From assembly GCA_044348925.1 (NCBI GenBank), contig JBIKRY010000001.1, forward strand, positions 1 to 64,000: DNA of 64,000 nucleotides. Direction: 5' to 3'. The notes beneath the pieces were generated by a model that saw only the letters and a program-made list of their open reading frames with translations, searched no databases and was not told the DNA's origin. A program made the translations under genes and the position numbers. This DNA comes from JAAFKA01 sp044348925 (GTDB taxonomy: Bacteria; Bacteroidota; Bacteroidia; Cytophagales; Thermoflexibacteraceae). Below, piece by piece: positions 1 to 10,756 of the stretch. Within the stretch, counting starts at the first letter, position 1, and every line of letters begins with the position of its first letter.

Positions 1-3000
1 ACTACAGGCGGTACATATTCTTCTACTTCAGGCTTGACTATCAATGCTTTAACAGGTGAGATTAATCCATCGACTTCGACAGTTGGCACTTATACAGTAA
101 CTTATACGATTGCAGCTACAGGAGGTTGTTCTGTGGTAACAGCTACAAGCAATGTAACAATAAATCAGACAACAACCATAAGCACAAACCCAAGTAATGC
201 AATTATTTTGGCAGGCTCTAATGCCTCCTTCACTGTGGTAGCTACAGGCTTAGGCTTAACCTACCAATGGCGTGAAAATGGGACAAATCTTACGAATGGT
301 GGTATGTATAGTAATGTAAACACAGCTACCTTAAATATTACTGGTGCAAGTGCTACTTTAAATGGTAAAACTTACGATTGTGTAGTAATAGGTACGTGTG
401 GTACAGCAACATCAACAGCAGCCACTTTAACAGTAAATTGCCCTACAATAACTATAAATAACACTGCCTTACCAAATGGCACACAAAATATAGTTTATAC
501 TACGCAAACAAGAACTATTACAGGAGGCACAGCACCTTATACAATTACAGCAACTACAGGTTCTTTACCTACAGGTTTGACTGCAAGTATTTCGGGTACT
601 AACCTACAATTTACAGGCACACCAACTGTCTTTGGTACTTTTACTTATGGCGTGCAAATTGCTGATGCAAATGCTTGTATAGCTACGCAAGTATATACAA
701 TAGTTGTTAATCTACCTGCTCCAATAGCTACTACAGCAACTGTTGCAAGTACCACAAGTTTTACCGCAAATTGGACACAAGTTGTAGGTGCAAGTGGCTA
801 TTTAGTAGATGTAAATACACAGGCTGATTTTTTAGGCACAGTGATTTTAAATAACCAAACTGTAGCTACCAATTCATTTGCCATCAGTACAGGTTTAACC
901 GCAGGAACTACTTATTTCTATCGTGTACGTACAGTAACCTCGTCACCAGTTACTATATCGACATATTCTAACACTAAAGCAGTAAGTTTAAATTTACCTG
1001 CGGGAAGTGGAAATGCTTTGGTAAGTTTTACAACAGGAAATCAATATGTTGAAATCAATAATAATAGTTTAATTACAAATACTTTCACTATTGAAACATG
1101 GTTTAAAGCACAGAATACTTCACCAGCAACGGGTACAAGGCATTTTTATAGACAGAATAATGCTGTAATTGCTTTTATTAATTCTATAGATGGAACAATT
1201 CAATTACAAAACTTACCTTTTACTTTTGGTATTACTACACCAAATAGATATGATGATAATCAATGGCATCATGTAGCTTTTGTAAATGATGTAGCAGGTA
1301 ATCAAACAATTATTTATGTCGATGGAGTTGCTGTTAAAACTCAAACCCCTGCAATACCTTTTAGTATTACTGCTGGTATGGGTAGAATAGGAGGCATACC
1401 AGTTGCGGGAACTGCTTTTAATGGAGAAATGGACGAGTTTCGTTTCTACAATGTAGCTTTAGATGAAAATACAATTAGGGCAAGAATGTGCAAAAAACTA
1501 ATAGGCAACGAATCAGGTTTAATAGCTAACTTCCGTTTTGATGAAGCAAATCCATCGACAGATTATGTAGAAAACCGAGCAGTAGGGGCAAATTTTGACG
1601 GCTTAATGGTTAATGCACCAACAAGAGGAGTTTCGGGAGCATATATAGGAGATGTAAGTAATTTTAGTTATCCTTTTGCAACTACAAATTCAACAGATGG
1701 TAAATTGACTGTAACTGCAGCCACAGGCACACCAGATGGAGTGCAAGTATATCAAGTAAACGAAAATCCAAATAGTACAAGTGTAGCAAATCCATTATCG
1801 GGAACTATTGCACAGCCCTATTATGGCGTATTTTTAGTAGGAGGAACTTCGCCAACTGCGACCATTACTTCTACAGCTACAGCAAGTGCAGAAAATAGAA
1901 TAGCAACCAGAACCGTAAATAGTATTGCTACGCCAACGTGGTCAATGGCAACAAATAATAGTCTTAATACGCCTACAAATACTGTAGTAACAGCAACAGG
2001 ACAAGTTTCGGGAGAATATGCACCTGCAAAATTACAGTCATTTTATAGTAAAGCTTCGACAGATTGGAGTTTAGCTTCTACGTGGACAAATTCGCCTACA
2101 CACACAGGGGCAGATGCAACGCCAGTAGCAGGTGGAAATTATTATATTGCAACAGACCATACAATTACAGTTAGTACAAACAATTTAGTAATCAATAATC
2201 TTACTTTTGATAACATAGGTACAGGTACATTAGGCGTATTGGATTTGGGTACAACTACAGGACATTCTATTGGGACTTTAGCAACAACTTCCACTACTGC
2301 AAAATTGCGAATTACTGCCCCAATTTCTGCAATAGCACAGTTACCAACAGTTACGACCAATACTTTTGCAAGTGGAGGCGTAGGAACAATAGAGTTTTAT
2401 GGTACAAATACATATAACTTGCCTACTATATCAAATTTGGGGCAATTTAACCCAATAGTTGGTAATGCCTTACCAAATTTAATATTTATGGATAACTCTG
2501 TAAAAACATTAAATGCAACTATTACAACCAATGGCAATGTTAGCGTAGAAAGTGGTAACGTAGTTTTTTCTTCTCCAACAATATCGACACCGCGTACTAT
2601 TACAAGTACAGGAGCAATAGGAAAAACTTTTTCTGTCAAAAACTTAGCTACATTAACTTTAAATGGTACTAATAATTTCCCTTCCAATTTTAATGGTGCT
2701 TATATTTTAGAGCCTAATAGTACAGTAACTTATGCAACTACAAGTTTTAACCAAACCATTAGTGCTTTACCAACTACTTATGGAAATCTATGGTTGCGTC
2801 TTGGCATTGCTACGAGTCGTCTTAAAACTCTTGGCGGTAGTATCACAGTCGAAGGCAATTTAATCCTTGAAGATGCAAACCTAAACTTTGGTAGTTCTGC
2901 TCGTACTGTTACAGTAAAAGGTGATTTAGTAGATACTACAATTTCTTCTATTATTACTATGCAAGGCACAGGGCTTGCCCATACATTAAATCTTGCAGGT

Positions 3001-6000
3001 GCAAACAATGCAATAACAACTTTGAATACAACAGCAAATAGTGGCAGTATAGTAAATTATAATGGTTTGGTAAATCAGCAAGTTTTTGCAAGTCCAAATT
3101 ACCAAAATATAACTTTTACCAATGCAAGTACCAAAATATTAGCAGGTAACATTAGTTTGGCAGGTAATTGGACAAACAATGCAAGTGCAGTAACAACCAC
3201 AAGCACTACTGTTACCTTTAATGGCACAAGTTTACAAACTATTGGTGGTACTACCTCCACAAGTTTTAATGGCTTGACGATTACCAATAGCTTGAATGTA
3301 GATTTAGGAATTGCAACGGCTGCCAATACCTTGAGATTAAATGCAGGGAAATTAATTTTGGGTGCATTTGATTTGACTGTAAGCACTGCTATACAAGATG
3401 GTGCAGGTACTACTACTTTTGGTAGCAACAATTATATAGTTACGAATGGTATAGGAAAAGTAATTTGGAATAGTTTAGGCACTGTGTCTTATTTATTCCC
3501 TGTTGGTATTTCTACCACAAGTTATACCCCAATTACTATCACACCTACACTTGCTTTTGGCAATACAAGTGTACGGGTACGCAATGCAACTGCTACTACT
3601 GCTATTCCTGCTACTGTCAATTATGTAAATGTAGCTTGGGAAATTAATCCACAAAATCCAAATCTTGCAAATATTGCGACAAGTTGGTCGAGTGGAGATA
3701 TTAATACAGGTATTATTGCAACAAGCAAAGGCTATTTGTTTAATGGCACAAGTTGGGCTTTATCGCCATTATCTGGCACTATCACAGGCACTTCAGCAAC
3801 TTTGACAAGTGTAAATATTGGTGCAAACAATGCCCTTGCAGTATATTCACCAACGCCATTAAACTATTACAGTATTTTGAATAATGGGAATTGGAATACA
3901 TCAGGAACTTGGTCTATAGATAATACTTTGCAACATACAGGAGCATCATGTAATTGTACGCCAAATGACAATGCTATTGTAAATATTGGTGCAGCACACA
4001 AAATTTTTGTAACCAATGCTTCTGATATTCAGTTAAACAATACCATTAATTTAACAAGTGCAAATTCTATTTTGAATTTTGGTAATATTGTGCCAACAAA
4101 TACCATAACAACTTTAACGGGTATCAGTGGTTCAAAAATTAGCTTGAGTGCAGGAACTTTACCAACAGTAGGAACAAATACTTTTGCAAGTTCAGGCTTA
4201 GGAACAGTAGAGTTTACAGGTACAGGAAGTTACAACTTGCCAACTTCTGCAAATTTGGCTTTGTTTAATTCACAGGGAACTAATCAATTACCAAACATTG
4301 AATTTACAGGCACGGCAGGTATTAAAACTTTTGTAAATGATATAGCTACCAATGGCAATGTAAATATTTTGAGTACAAATATAGATTTAGCTAATTTTAC
4401 TCTTATAGGTTTGATAGGCAAAACTTTGCGTGTGGAAAATGGTGCTACACTCAATATCGGTAATGTGAGTACACATACCAATACTTTCCCCGCTAATTTT
4501 ACAGCAAGTTTGGCTGCTACTTCTAATGTGCAGTATCGTGGTGGTAATCAAGCTATTGCTGCTTTGAATTATGGTAATTTGTCTTTGTTCAATAATACCA
4601 AAACTTTGCAAGGTACTACCTCTACACAAAACTTGTTAGATATTCAAATAGGCACAACTTTAGATTTTGGCATATCACCTGCAAAAACTTTAACCGTAGG
4701 TGGTAATTTCAATCCAACTGCTGCTTTAGGTACACTCATAATGACAGGGGCAGACCATATTTTGAATCTTGCAGGGAATACCAATCAAGGAGTATTGACT
4801 TTAACAACAGACACCAACAACAGCACCGTAAATTATAACGGAACTACACAAACCGTATGTACAGGTGCAAATGTTACATACAGAAATGTAAACTTTACAA
4901 GTTCAGGAACAAAATCTCTAAATGCAGGCTTAATGACTGTTACAAAAGATTTAAGCATTGCAGCAGGAGTTACATTAAATGCAGGTGCAAACAACATAGA
5001 TATTGCTGGAAATTGGACTAATGACGGTACTTACACAAGTACAAATACGGTTACTTTCAATGGTGCTGGTTTAAATGCCCAAGTGATAGGAGGGACACAA
5101 ACAACGAGTTTCAATAATTTGAATTTAAGCAATACAGGAGCAGGACTAAGTTTGAGCATTGCAAGCACTGCAAATGGTACGGTAAACTTTATAAGTGGTA
5201 ATATTTTATTGAATACTTTTGACTTTAATGTAGGAACTGCTGCAACGGTTATAGCAACACCAGCATTGTCATTTAGCAATACAAAAATGTTTGTGGCAAA
5301 CGGCACAGCAACAAGTGGCAAATTGACAAAATCTTTTAATACAGGCACTACAACTTTTATATTCCCAATAGGAACAGGTACAGTTTATTCGCCTGCAACT
5401 TTATCTGGAGTTATCAATGCTGGTGCAGTTTCTGTAAGACCAATGATAACTACAGGCACAATTCCTAATGCAAATAATGCGAATACCTTGAGTCGTTATT
5501 GGGATATTACAAGTACAGCTACTTTGAGTAGTGCAGGTACATGGACATTTGCGTATGACGATAATGAACTAAGACCTACAATAGGTAATACAAGTAGTTA
5601 TGTGGTGGCTCATTATGATGCAATTACAAATTGGGATATTCAAGCAAATAGTAATATTAATACAGTTGCAAAAACATTTACCTATAATATTCCTACAAGT
5701 ACAAGTTTACAAAATAGTTATACAATAGGGGAGTCTGATGCTTTTGTAGATTTTGTTGTTCGCAATACCAACAATGCAGGTGCAAACTCTTTGCGTAGAG
5801 CAATAGAAAATGCAAATATTGTAACAAGTCCACAAATAATTACCTTTGCAATTCCAAATGCACCATTTATTATTAGTCCAACAACAGCATTGCCATCAAT
5901 TACAAAACAAGTAACTATTGATGGAACTTCGCAAGCTGGAATAGAAATAGACGGAACTACAGCAGGAACAGCTAACGGTTTTGATATTAGTGGAACAGCA

Positions 6001-9000
6001 GCTACTGGTACAGAAATTAAAGGCTTGACAATCCGAAATTTTGCTACAGGTGCAGGTATTCGTGCCAATGCAAGTTCTGTAAATATCAATAACAATACCA
6101 TAGTAGCTAATGCAACAGGTATAGACATAGCAGGTATAGATGCGGTAATTACCAACAACTTGATAGGTACAAATGGCACAGTAGCTATTCCAAACACAAT
6201 AGGTATTAATGTAGGTGCAAGTATTGCAGGCACAAATATTACGAACAATATTGTTTCGGGAAATATTACAGGCGTAAATTTACAAGCTAATCCGTTTGTT
6301 TTTAACAATAATAAAATAGGAACAAATATAGCAGGTAATGCACCAATAGGTACACAAACAACAGGTATTGTAATTGCTGCTTCAGGCATCACTATTGGTG
6401 CTGCAAATGCTGGAAATGAAAATATTATTGCAGGAAATACCACAGGTATTAATGTAATAGCCAACAATGCAATGATTCGCAATAACTTTGTGGGTACAAA
6501 TGGCACAATAGCCATTGCAAATACCACAGGTATTAATGTAGCAGTAAATATTACAGGAACAAATATTACAACAAATACCATTGCAGGAAATACTACAGGT
6601 TTGGCTTTGAGTGGTAATGCTACTATTGCAAGCAATTTGATAGGACTAAATAACATTGCAAATGGAGTTGGCGTACAAATAACAGGTAGTAATAACCAAA
6701 TTGGTGATATTGGCACAGGAAATACCTTTACCAATAACACTACAGCTATAGATATACAAGCAGGTGCAAACAATAACACCATTGCAAGCAATACCATTAC
6801 CGCCAACCAAACAGGGCTTAATATTTTGGGAAGTAGCAATAGAATTGGTAATGTAAGTGCGAATGGTAATACAATTACCAATAATAGCACCGTTGGTATG
6901 GTAATTAATGGAGCAGCAGCAACAGCAAACACGATATTGTTTAACAAAATTCTAAATAATAATCCTACTTCGACAGCTATTACCCAAACAAACGGTATTA
7001 GTTTTGTCAATGCAGCAAATAGCAATATGCCAGCACCAATTATTACAGGCGTAAATTTGGGCTCCTCGCCATTGATTTTGACAGGTACAATGAATACTAC
7101 AGTAATGGGTGCAGGGAATTACCGTTTCCAATTCTTTAGTAATGCAACCAATGTAAATGCACAAGCAGATACTTATATTGGCGAAGGCACAGTAACTTTG
7201 GCAGCAGGAACAGCAGTAACTTGGACAGTTACCCTGAATCCACCAATTACTACTCCAACAGTCGGAAATGCTATTACAACTATTGCAACACATATTTCTA
7301 CCTTTAGCACAAGTTCCCCAATTAGCAATCCGTTTTTTGTGGCTTGTTCCGAAATTACCAATATACAAATCTTAAATAAACTAACTACTTGTAGTGGTAC
7401 ATTTGCAGATTTGGTAATTACTTTAGATGCAAATAGTGTAATAGGAGAGGCGTATAACATAGATTATAACAATGACGGCGTAGCAGATGCACAAAATGTT
7501 GTTTTAGGTACAGATAGAACTTTGCGAGTTACACAAATTAGCGGTGCTATTACCTTTAGCAGTACCAAAGCCACAAATACACTTTCTGGTTGCTCGACAT
7601 TACCTTATGCAAATACCTTATTTTTGGAGGGTACAAGTTTGACAGCACCAATTATTACTTCGGTTCGGGTAATTAATCCGACAAGTTGTGAAGTGCCAAA
7701 TGGAAAAATAATTATCAAATTAGCAAATCCACGTACCAATCAAAGTTATGATGTAGATGTAAATGGCGTATTTGGTACAGAATTTAGTGGCTTGCAAGTA
7801 AGAGCAGATAGTACAATTTTGATAGATAATTTGCCAATAGGTTTTGTAGTAGCACCTTCGGTAGCAGTTTGGCAAAATTATTTGCGTTGTTATGGGCAGG
7901 CAGTACCATTCCGAGCTACTTTAAGCCGACCAAATGACATAGATAGCACGAAAGTAAGCTATGTAGACCCAAATTGGGCAGAAATTTCCCCAAACTTTAA
8001 CTCGTTTGTAATCTTAGAAAAATCTCAAGATAGTATAAGCTATGATTTGGTAAGAGTACGAGATAATAGGGTAATTCGTACTATTGCAGGCAATAATAAT
8101 AATTTGGTTTTTGCTACAGATACTCTCACAGCAACCGAACAATACTTGATTTATGGTACACACATTCGTTCAAAATGTCGCAGAAGTATTGGAAATCTCT
8201 TGACTGTAGTAGTAAATGGTGGAATTTTTGCTGAAGATTTAGACATTCTAAGAGAAGTTTATACAAGTACCAAAGGAGATGCTTGGAAAACAAAATGGGA
8301 TTTTACACAATCTTTTACCACATTTATTGGGGTAAAAGTATTTGGTGGTCGTGTAATCGAAATCAAATTGCCAAACAATAACTTGGATAGTATTTTGACA
8401 GGCAGAGTAAATTCGCTAAGACGTTTGAAAATTTTGGATATTAGCAGTAATAAATTAGATTTTGCTTCGGTAGAGCCTTTTGTAGGACGTACTTTTACCT
8501 TTACCTACGACAAACAAGATAAAGTAGATAAAGAGGAGGAATATTTACTCTATGTTGGGCAATCTATCAACCTCAAAATAAAAACAGGAGGTACTCGTAA
8601 TACCTATAAATGGACAAAAGATGGGGTAGATGTCTTTACTACTTTTACGCCTAACTTGCAAAAAAATACCGTTACCATTGCAGATGCAGGGGTATATAGT
8701 GCCTTGATAACCAATAGCTTAGGTACAAATCTTACACTACAACGTAGAAATATCCGCCTGCGTGTAGTAGGACAAATAGGTGGTTTAGATTCTATGATTT
8801 TGGTACAACTCAATGATTTATTAGGTGGACAAAATTGGATTAATAAATGGGACAGAACTAAACCTGTAGCACAATGGCATGGCGTAGAAATGGAAGGTAC
8901 AAAAGTATTGAGTATCAATTTGGCAAATAATAACTTAGTCGGAAAATTACCTGATATTTTTGTATCTACAGGAATTTTGTCGGATATTACATACCTTAAT

Positions 9001-10632
9001 TTGTCGGGAAATGCTATTACAGGAACAATTCCTAAAACATTGGCAAATCTCAAAAAATTGCAATATTTAGACTTAAGTAAAAATTTATTGACAGGTGATA
9101 TTATACCAGAACTTGCAACTTTGACAGATTTGCAAACTTTGTGGTTGTCGAGTAATCAATTTACAAGTATCAGTGCAGAAATTGGTAAATTAGCAAAATT
9201 ACAAAATCTATTAGTCAATAATAACTTGCTAAAAACTTTGCCAAATGAACTAACAAACTTATTAGCATTGCGTAAATTGAATATTGCAAATAATCAACTT
9301 ACCGTGTTGCCAACAGGAATGGAAAAATTAGTAAATTTGCAATTATTGGATATTTCTAATAATTTATTGGATATTTTGCCAAATATTTTTGCCAATATGC
9401 GAAATTTGACAGATTTCTATGCACAAAATAATTTATTCAAAGATTTGCCAGCAAGTTTAAGTACCTTAAATACCTTACAAACTTTTGTAATACATTCTAA
9501 TTTCTTAGATTTTGGAGATTTGGAAACTTTGCGAAATTTGGCGGTTATTAACACCACAGGTGCTATTTATGAGCCACAAGATAAAGTAGATGTAGCACAG
9601 GATTTGTTGTTCAATCTTAGTCAATCTATAGTGTTGCGTGTTACTACTGCGGGTACGGCAAACCGTTATCAGTGGTTTAAAGACGGCATAGCTATTGGCG
9701 GGGCAACTTCGGCAACTTATACCAAAAATTTCCCAAATTTGGCGGACGCAGGAATTTATACCGTACAAATAACTAATACGTTTACACAAAGATTGACATT
9801 GCTAAGACGAGATATATCGGTAAAAGTAGTTTGTGGAAATTCTAATAGTATTAGCTTATCTACACAAGGTACAACCAGATACTGTGAAGGCGAAAAAATA
9901 AATACCACCATTGTATCTATGATTACAGATACAAAATTGCAAGCAAAAGCCTATCAATGGTTTATTAATGGCAATCGTTTGGCAGGTGAAGATAAACCAA
10001 CCATTAATGTTATTCGAGAAGGAGAGTATAATGTGCAGATAACAGATGCAGAGGGTTGTGTCTATCAAGCTACAGAGCCAATGCGTATAGAATTGATAGC
10101 AAAACCAATCGTAAGCATAGTTTTGCAAACAGATAATGGCAATCAATTAATCAAATCAACCATTAGCAATGTAAGCACCAATGTAAAAGTAGAGTGGTAT
10201 GTATTGCCAATAAATTCGCAAATTGCACAGCAATTACAAGTTTCGCCAACAGCTACCGAAGTAAAACCAATTATTGCAGGTACTTATTATGCAATAGTAA
10301 CAGATGCAAAAGGTTGCCCAGCGAAATCTAATGTATTGGTTATCAACGTAGTAACAGGCATAGAAGAAGATTTATTTGCACAACAGTTGCAAATATATCC
10401 AAATCCAAGTAATCGTTATTTTATGTTGCAAACCGATATTCCGCATAACGAATTAGCTTTGAAATTGGTAAATGCACTTGGACAAAACATAGAATTTGCT
10501 ACAGATAGTGTAGCCGAAAAATTGCGAATAGATGTAGATAATTTGCCTTCGGGAGTGTATGTATTGGAAATTACCAAAAAACAAGCAAATGGCAAGCTAA
10601 TTACAGTCTATAAAAAATTGATTAAACAGTAA
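1..10632 (+). CDS. Giant T9SS-secreted multidomain adhesin-like protein (5' end outside window)
   Basis: The frame is open from base 1, so the start lies left of the window; the first internal ATG (34) is not a start. At least 3,543 residues are visible. Modules in order: Ig/PKD-like repeats (1-430), a putative-Ig He_PIG-like domain (436-708), a fibronectin III-like domain (709-1000), a LamG/concanavalin-like domain (about 1010-1500, with a WHHVAFV-type core), two related beta-rich modules starting with an STW-type motif (about 2040 and 3860), long Thr/Asn/Gly-rich repeats, a right-handed beta-helix (about 5740-7050, opening with NSLRRAIENAN), leucine-rich repeats (8220-8480 and 8800-9560) interleaved with Ig-like domains (8520-8770, 9580-9830), and a C-terminal T9SS sorting domain (about 10380-10629) with the YPNPS motif and a GVYVLEI strand. 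It is probably surface-anchored or released, acting in adhesion or polymer binding. The role is inferred; the secretion route is well supported. Confidence 0.9.
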   Translation, partial: TTGGTYSSTSGLTINALTGEINPSTSTVGTYTVTYTIAATGGCSVVTATSNVTINQTTTISTNPSNAIILAGSNASFTVVATGLGLTYQWRENGTNLTNGGMYSNVNTATLNITGASATLNGKTYDCVVIGTCGTATSTAATLTVNCPTITINNTALPNGTQNIVYTTQTRTITGGTAPYTITATTGSLPTGLTASISGTNLQFTGTPTVFGTFTYGVQIADANACIATQVYTIVVNLPAPIATTATVASTTSFTANWTQVVGASGYLVDVNTQADFLGTVILNNQTVATNSFAISTGLTAGTTYFYRVRTVTSSPVTISTYSNTKAVSLNLPAGSGNALVSFTTGNQYVEINNNSLITNTFTIETWFKAQNTSPATGTRHFYRQNNAVIAFINSIDGTIQLQNLPFTFGITTPNRYDDNQWHHVAFVNDVAGNQTIIYVDGVAVKTQTPAIPFSITAGMGRIGGIPVAGTAFNGEMDEFRFYNVALDENTIRARMCKKLIGNESGLIANFRFDEANPSTDYVENRAVGANFDGLMVNAPTRGVSGAYIGDVSNFSYPFATTNSTDGKLTVTAATGTPDGVQVYQVNENPNSTSVANPLSGTIAQPYYGVFLVGGTSPTATITSTATASAENRIATRTVNSIATPTWSMATNNSLNTPTNTVVTATGQVSGEYAPAKLQSFYSKASTDWSLASTWTNSPTHTGADATPVAGGNYYIATDHTITVSTNNLVINNLTFDNIGTGTLGVLDLGTTTGHSIGTLATTSTTAKLRITAPISAIAQLPTVTTNTFASGGVGTIEFYGTNTYNLPTISNLGQFNPIVGNALPNLIFMDNSVKTLNATITTNGNVSVESGNVVFSSPTISTPRTITSTGAIGKTFSVKNLATLTLNGTNNFPSNFNGAYILEPNSTVTYATTSFNQTISALPTTYGNLWLRLGIATSRLKTLGGSITVEGNLILEDANLNFGSSARTVTVKGDLVDTTISSIITMQGTGLAHTLNLAGANNAITTLNTTANSGSIVNYNGLVNQQVFASPNYQNITFTNASTKILAGNISLAGNWTNNASAVTTTSTTVTFNGTSLQTIGGTTSTSFNGLTITNSLNVDLGIATAANTLRLNAGKLILGAFDLTVSTAIQDGAGTTTFGSNNYIVTNGIGKVIWNSLGTVSYLFPVGISTTSYTPITITPTLAFGNTSVRVRNATATTAIPATVNYVNVAWEINPQNPNLANIATSWSSGDINTGIIATSKGYLFNGTSWALSPLSGTITGTSATLTSVNIGANNALAVYSPTPLNYYSILNNGNWNTSGTWSIDNTLQHTGASCNCTPNDNAIVNIGAAHKIFVTNASDIQLNNTINLTSANSILNFGNIVPTNTITTLTGISGSKISLSAGTLPTVGTNTFASSGLGTVEFTGTGSYNLPTSANLALFNSQGTNQLPNIEFTGTAGIKTFVNDIATNGNVNILSTNIDLANFTLIGLIGKTLRVENGATLNIGNVSTHTNTFPANFTASLAATSNVQYRGGNQAIAALNYGNLSLFNNTKTLQGTTSTQNLLDIQIGTTLDFGISPAKTLTVGGNFNPTAALGTLIMTGADHILNLAGNTNQGVLTLTTDTNNSTVNYNGTTQTVCTGANVTYRNVNFTSSGTKSLNAGLMTVTKDLSIAAGVTLNAGANNIDIAGNWTNDGTYTSTNTVTFNGAGLNAQVIGGTQTTSFNNLNLSNTGAGLSLSIASTANGTVNFISGNILLNTFDFNVGTAATVIATPALSFSNTKMFVANGTATSGKLTKSFNTGTTTFIFPIGTGTVYSPATLSGVINAGAVSVRPMITTGTIPNANNANTLSRYWDITSTATLSSAGTWTFAYDDNELRPTIGNTSSYVVAHYDAITNWDIQANSNINTVAKTFTYNIPTSTSLQNSYTIGESDAFVDFVVRNTNNAGANSLRRAIENANIVTSPQIITFAIPNAPFIISPTTALPSITKQVTIDGTSQAGIEIDGTTAGTANGFDISGTAATGTEIKGLTIRNFATGAGIRANASSVNINNNTIVANATGIDIAGIDAVITNNLIGTNGTVAIPNTIGINVGASIAGTNITNNIVSGNITGVNLQANPFVFNNNKIGTNIAGNAPIGTQTTGIVIAASGITIGAANAGNENIIAGNTTGINVIANNAMIRNNFVGTNGTIAIANTTGINVAVNITGTNITTNTIAGNTTGLALSGNATIASNLIGLNNIANGVGVQITGSNNQIGDIGTGNTFTNNTTAIDIQAGANNNTIASNTITANQTGLNILGSSNRIGNVSANGNTITNNSTVGMVINGAAATANTILFNKILNNNPTSTAITQTNGISFVNAANSNMPAPIITGVNLGSSPLILTGTMNTTVMGAGNYRFQFFSNATNVNAQADTYIGEGTVTLAAGTAVTWTVTLNPPITTPTVGNAITTIATHISTFSTSSPISNPFFVACSEITNIQILNKLTTCSGTFADLVITLDANSVIGEAYNIDYNNDGVADAQNVVLGTDRTLRVTQISGAITFSSTKATNTLSGCSTLPYANTLFLEGTSLTAPIITSVRVINPTSCEVPNGKIIIKLANPRTNQSYDVDVNGVFGTEFSGLQVRADSTILIDNLPIGFVVAPSVAVWQNYLRCYGQAVPFRATLSRPNDIDSTKVSYVDPNWAEISPNFNSFVILEKSQDSISYDLVRVRDNRVIRTIAGNNNNLVFATDTLTATEQYLIYGTHIRSKCRRSIGNLLTVVVNGGIFAEDLDILREVYTSTKGDAWKTKWDFTQSFTTFIGVKVFGGRVIEIKLPNNNLDSILTGRVNSLRRLKILDISSNKLDFASVEPFVGRTFTFTYDKQDKVDKEEEYLLYVGQSINLKIKTGGTRNTYKWTKDGVDVFTTFTPNLQKNTVTIADAGVYSALITNSLGTNLTLQRRNIRLRVVGQIGGLDSMILVQLNDLLGGQNWINKWDRTKPVAQWHGVEMEGTKVLSINLANNNLVGKLPDIFVSTGILSDITYLNLSGNAITGTIPKTLANLKKLQYLDLSKNLLTGDIIPELATLTDLQTLWLSSNQFTSISAEIGKLAKLQNLLVNNNLLKTLPNELTNLLALRKLNIANNQLTVLPTGMEKLVNLQLLDISNNLLDILPNIFANMRNLTDFYAQNNLFKDLPASLSTLNTLQTFVIHSNFLDFGDLETLRNLAVINTTGAIYEPQDKVDVAQDLLFNLSQSIVLRVTTAGTANRYQWFKDGIAIGGATSATYTKNFPNLADAGIYTVQITNTFTQRLTLLRRDISVKVVCGNSNSISLSTQGTTRYCEGEKINTTIVSMITDTKLQAKAYQWFINGNRLAGEDKPTINVIREGEYNVQITDAEGCVYQATEPMRIELIAKPIVSIVLQTDNGNQLIKSTISNVSTNVKVEWYVLPINSQIAQQLQVSPTATEVKPIIAGTYYAIVTDAKGCPAKSNVLVINVVTGIEEDLFAQQLQIYPNPSNRYFMLQTDIPHNELALKLVNALGQNIEFATDSVAEKLRIDVDNLPSGVYVLEITKKQANGKLITVYKKLIKQ

Positions 10633-10645
10633 AAATAGCTGGTTT

Positions 10646-10687
10646 CTTTGAAGGGGTTATTGTTGCAAAATGATGATACCTTCAAAG
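10646..10687 (+). terminator. Possible weak terminator after the adhesin gene
   Basis: A 9-bp inverted repeat (CTTTGAAGG / CCTTCAAAG) separated by a long 24-base loop starts 14 bases after the adhesin stop. There is no strong T-tract, so the terminator role is tentative. Confidence 0.35.
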
Positions 10688-10756
10688 TAAATTAAATAAA
10701 AAGAGTAGCACAGTTTGTAAAAAAGTAGTAAAACAATTATCTTAATCATTTTATCT

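Noticed and set aside
5718..7025. A 435-codon open frame on the minus strand inside the giant adhesin gene
   Set aside because: It is antisense to the repetitive beta-helix region, where Asn/Thr/Gly-rich codons avoid antisense stops. The product is a hydrophobic low-complexity string without domains, and other antisense frames occur along the same gene.
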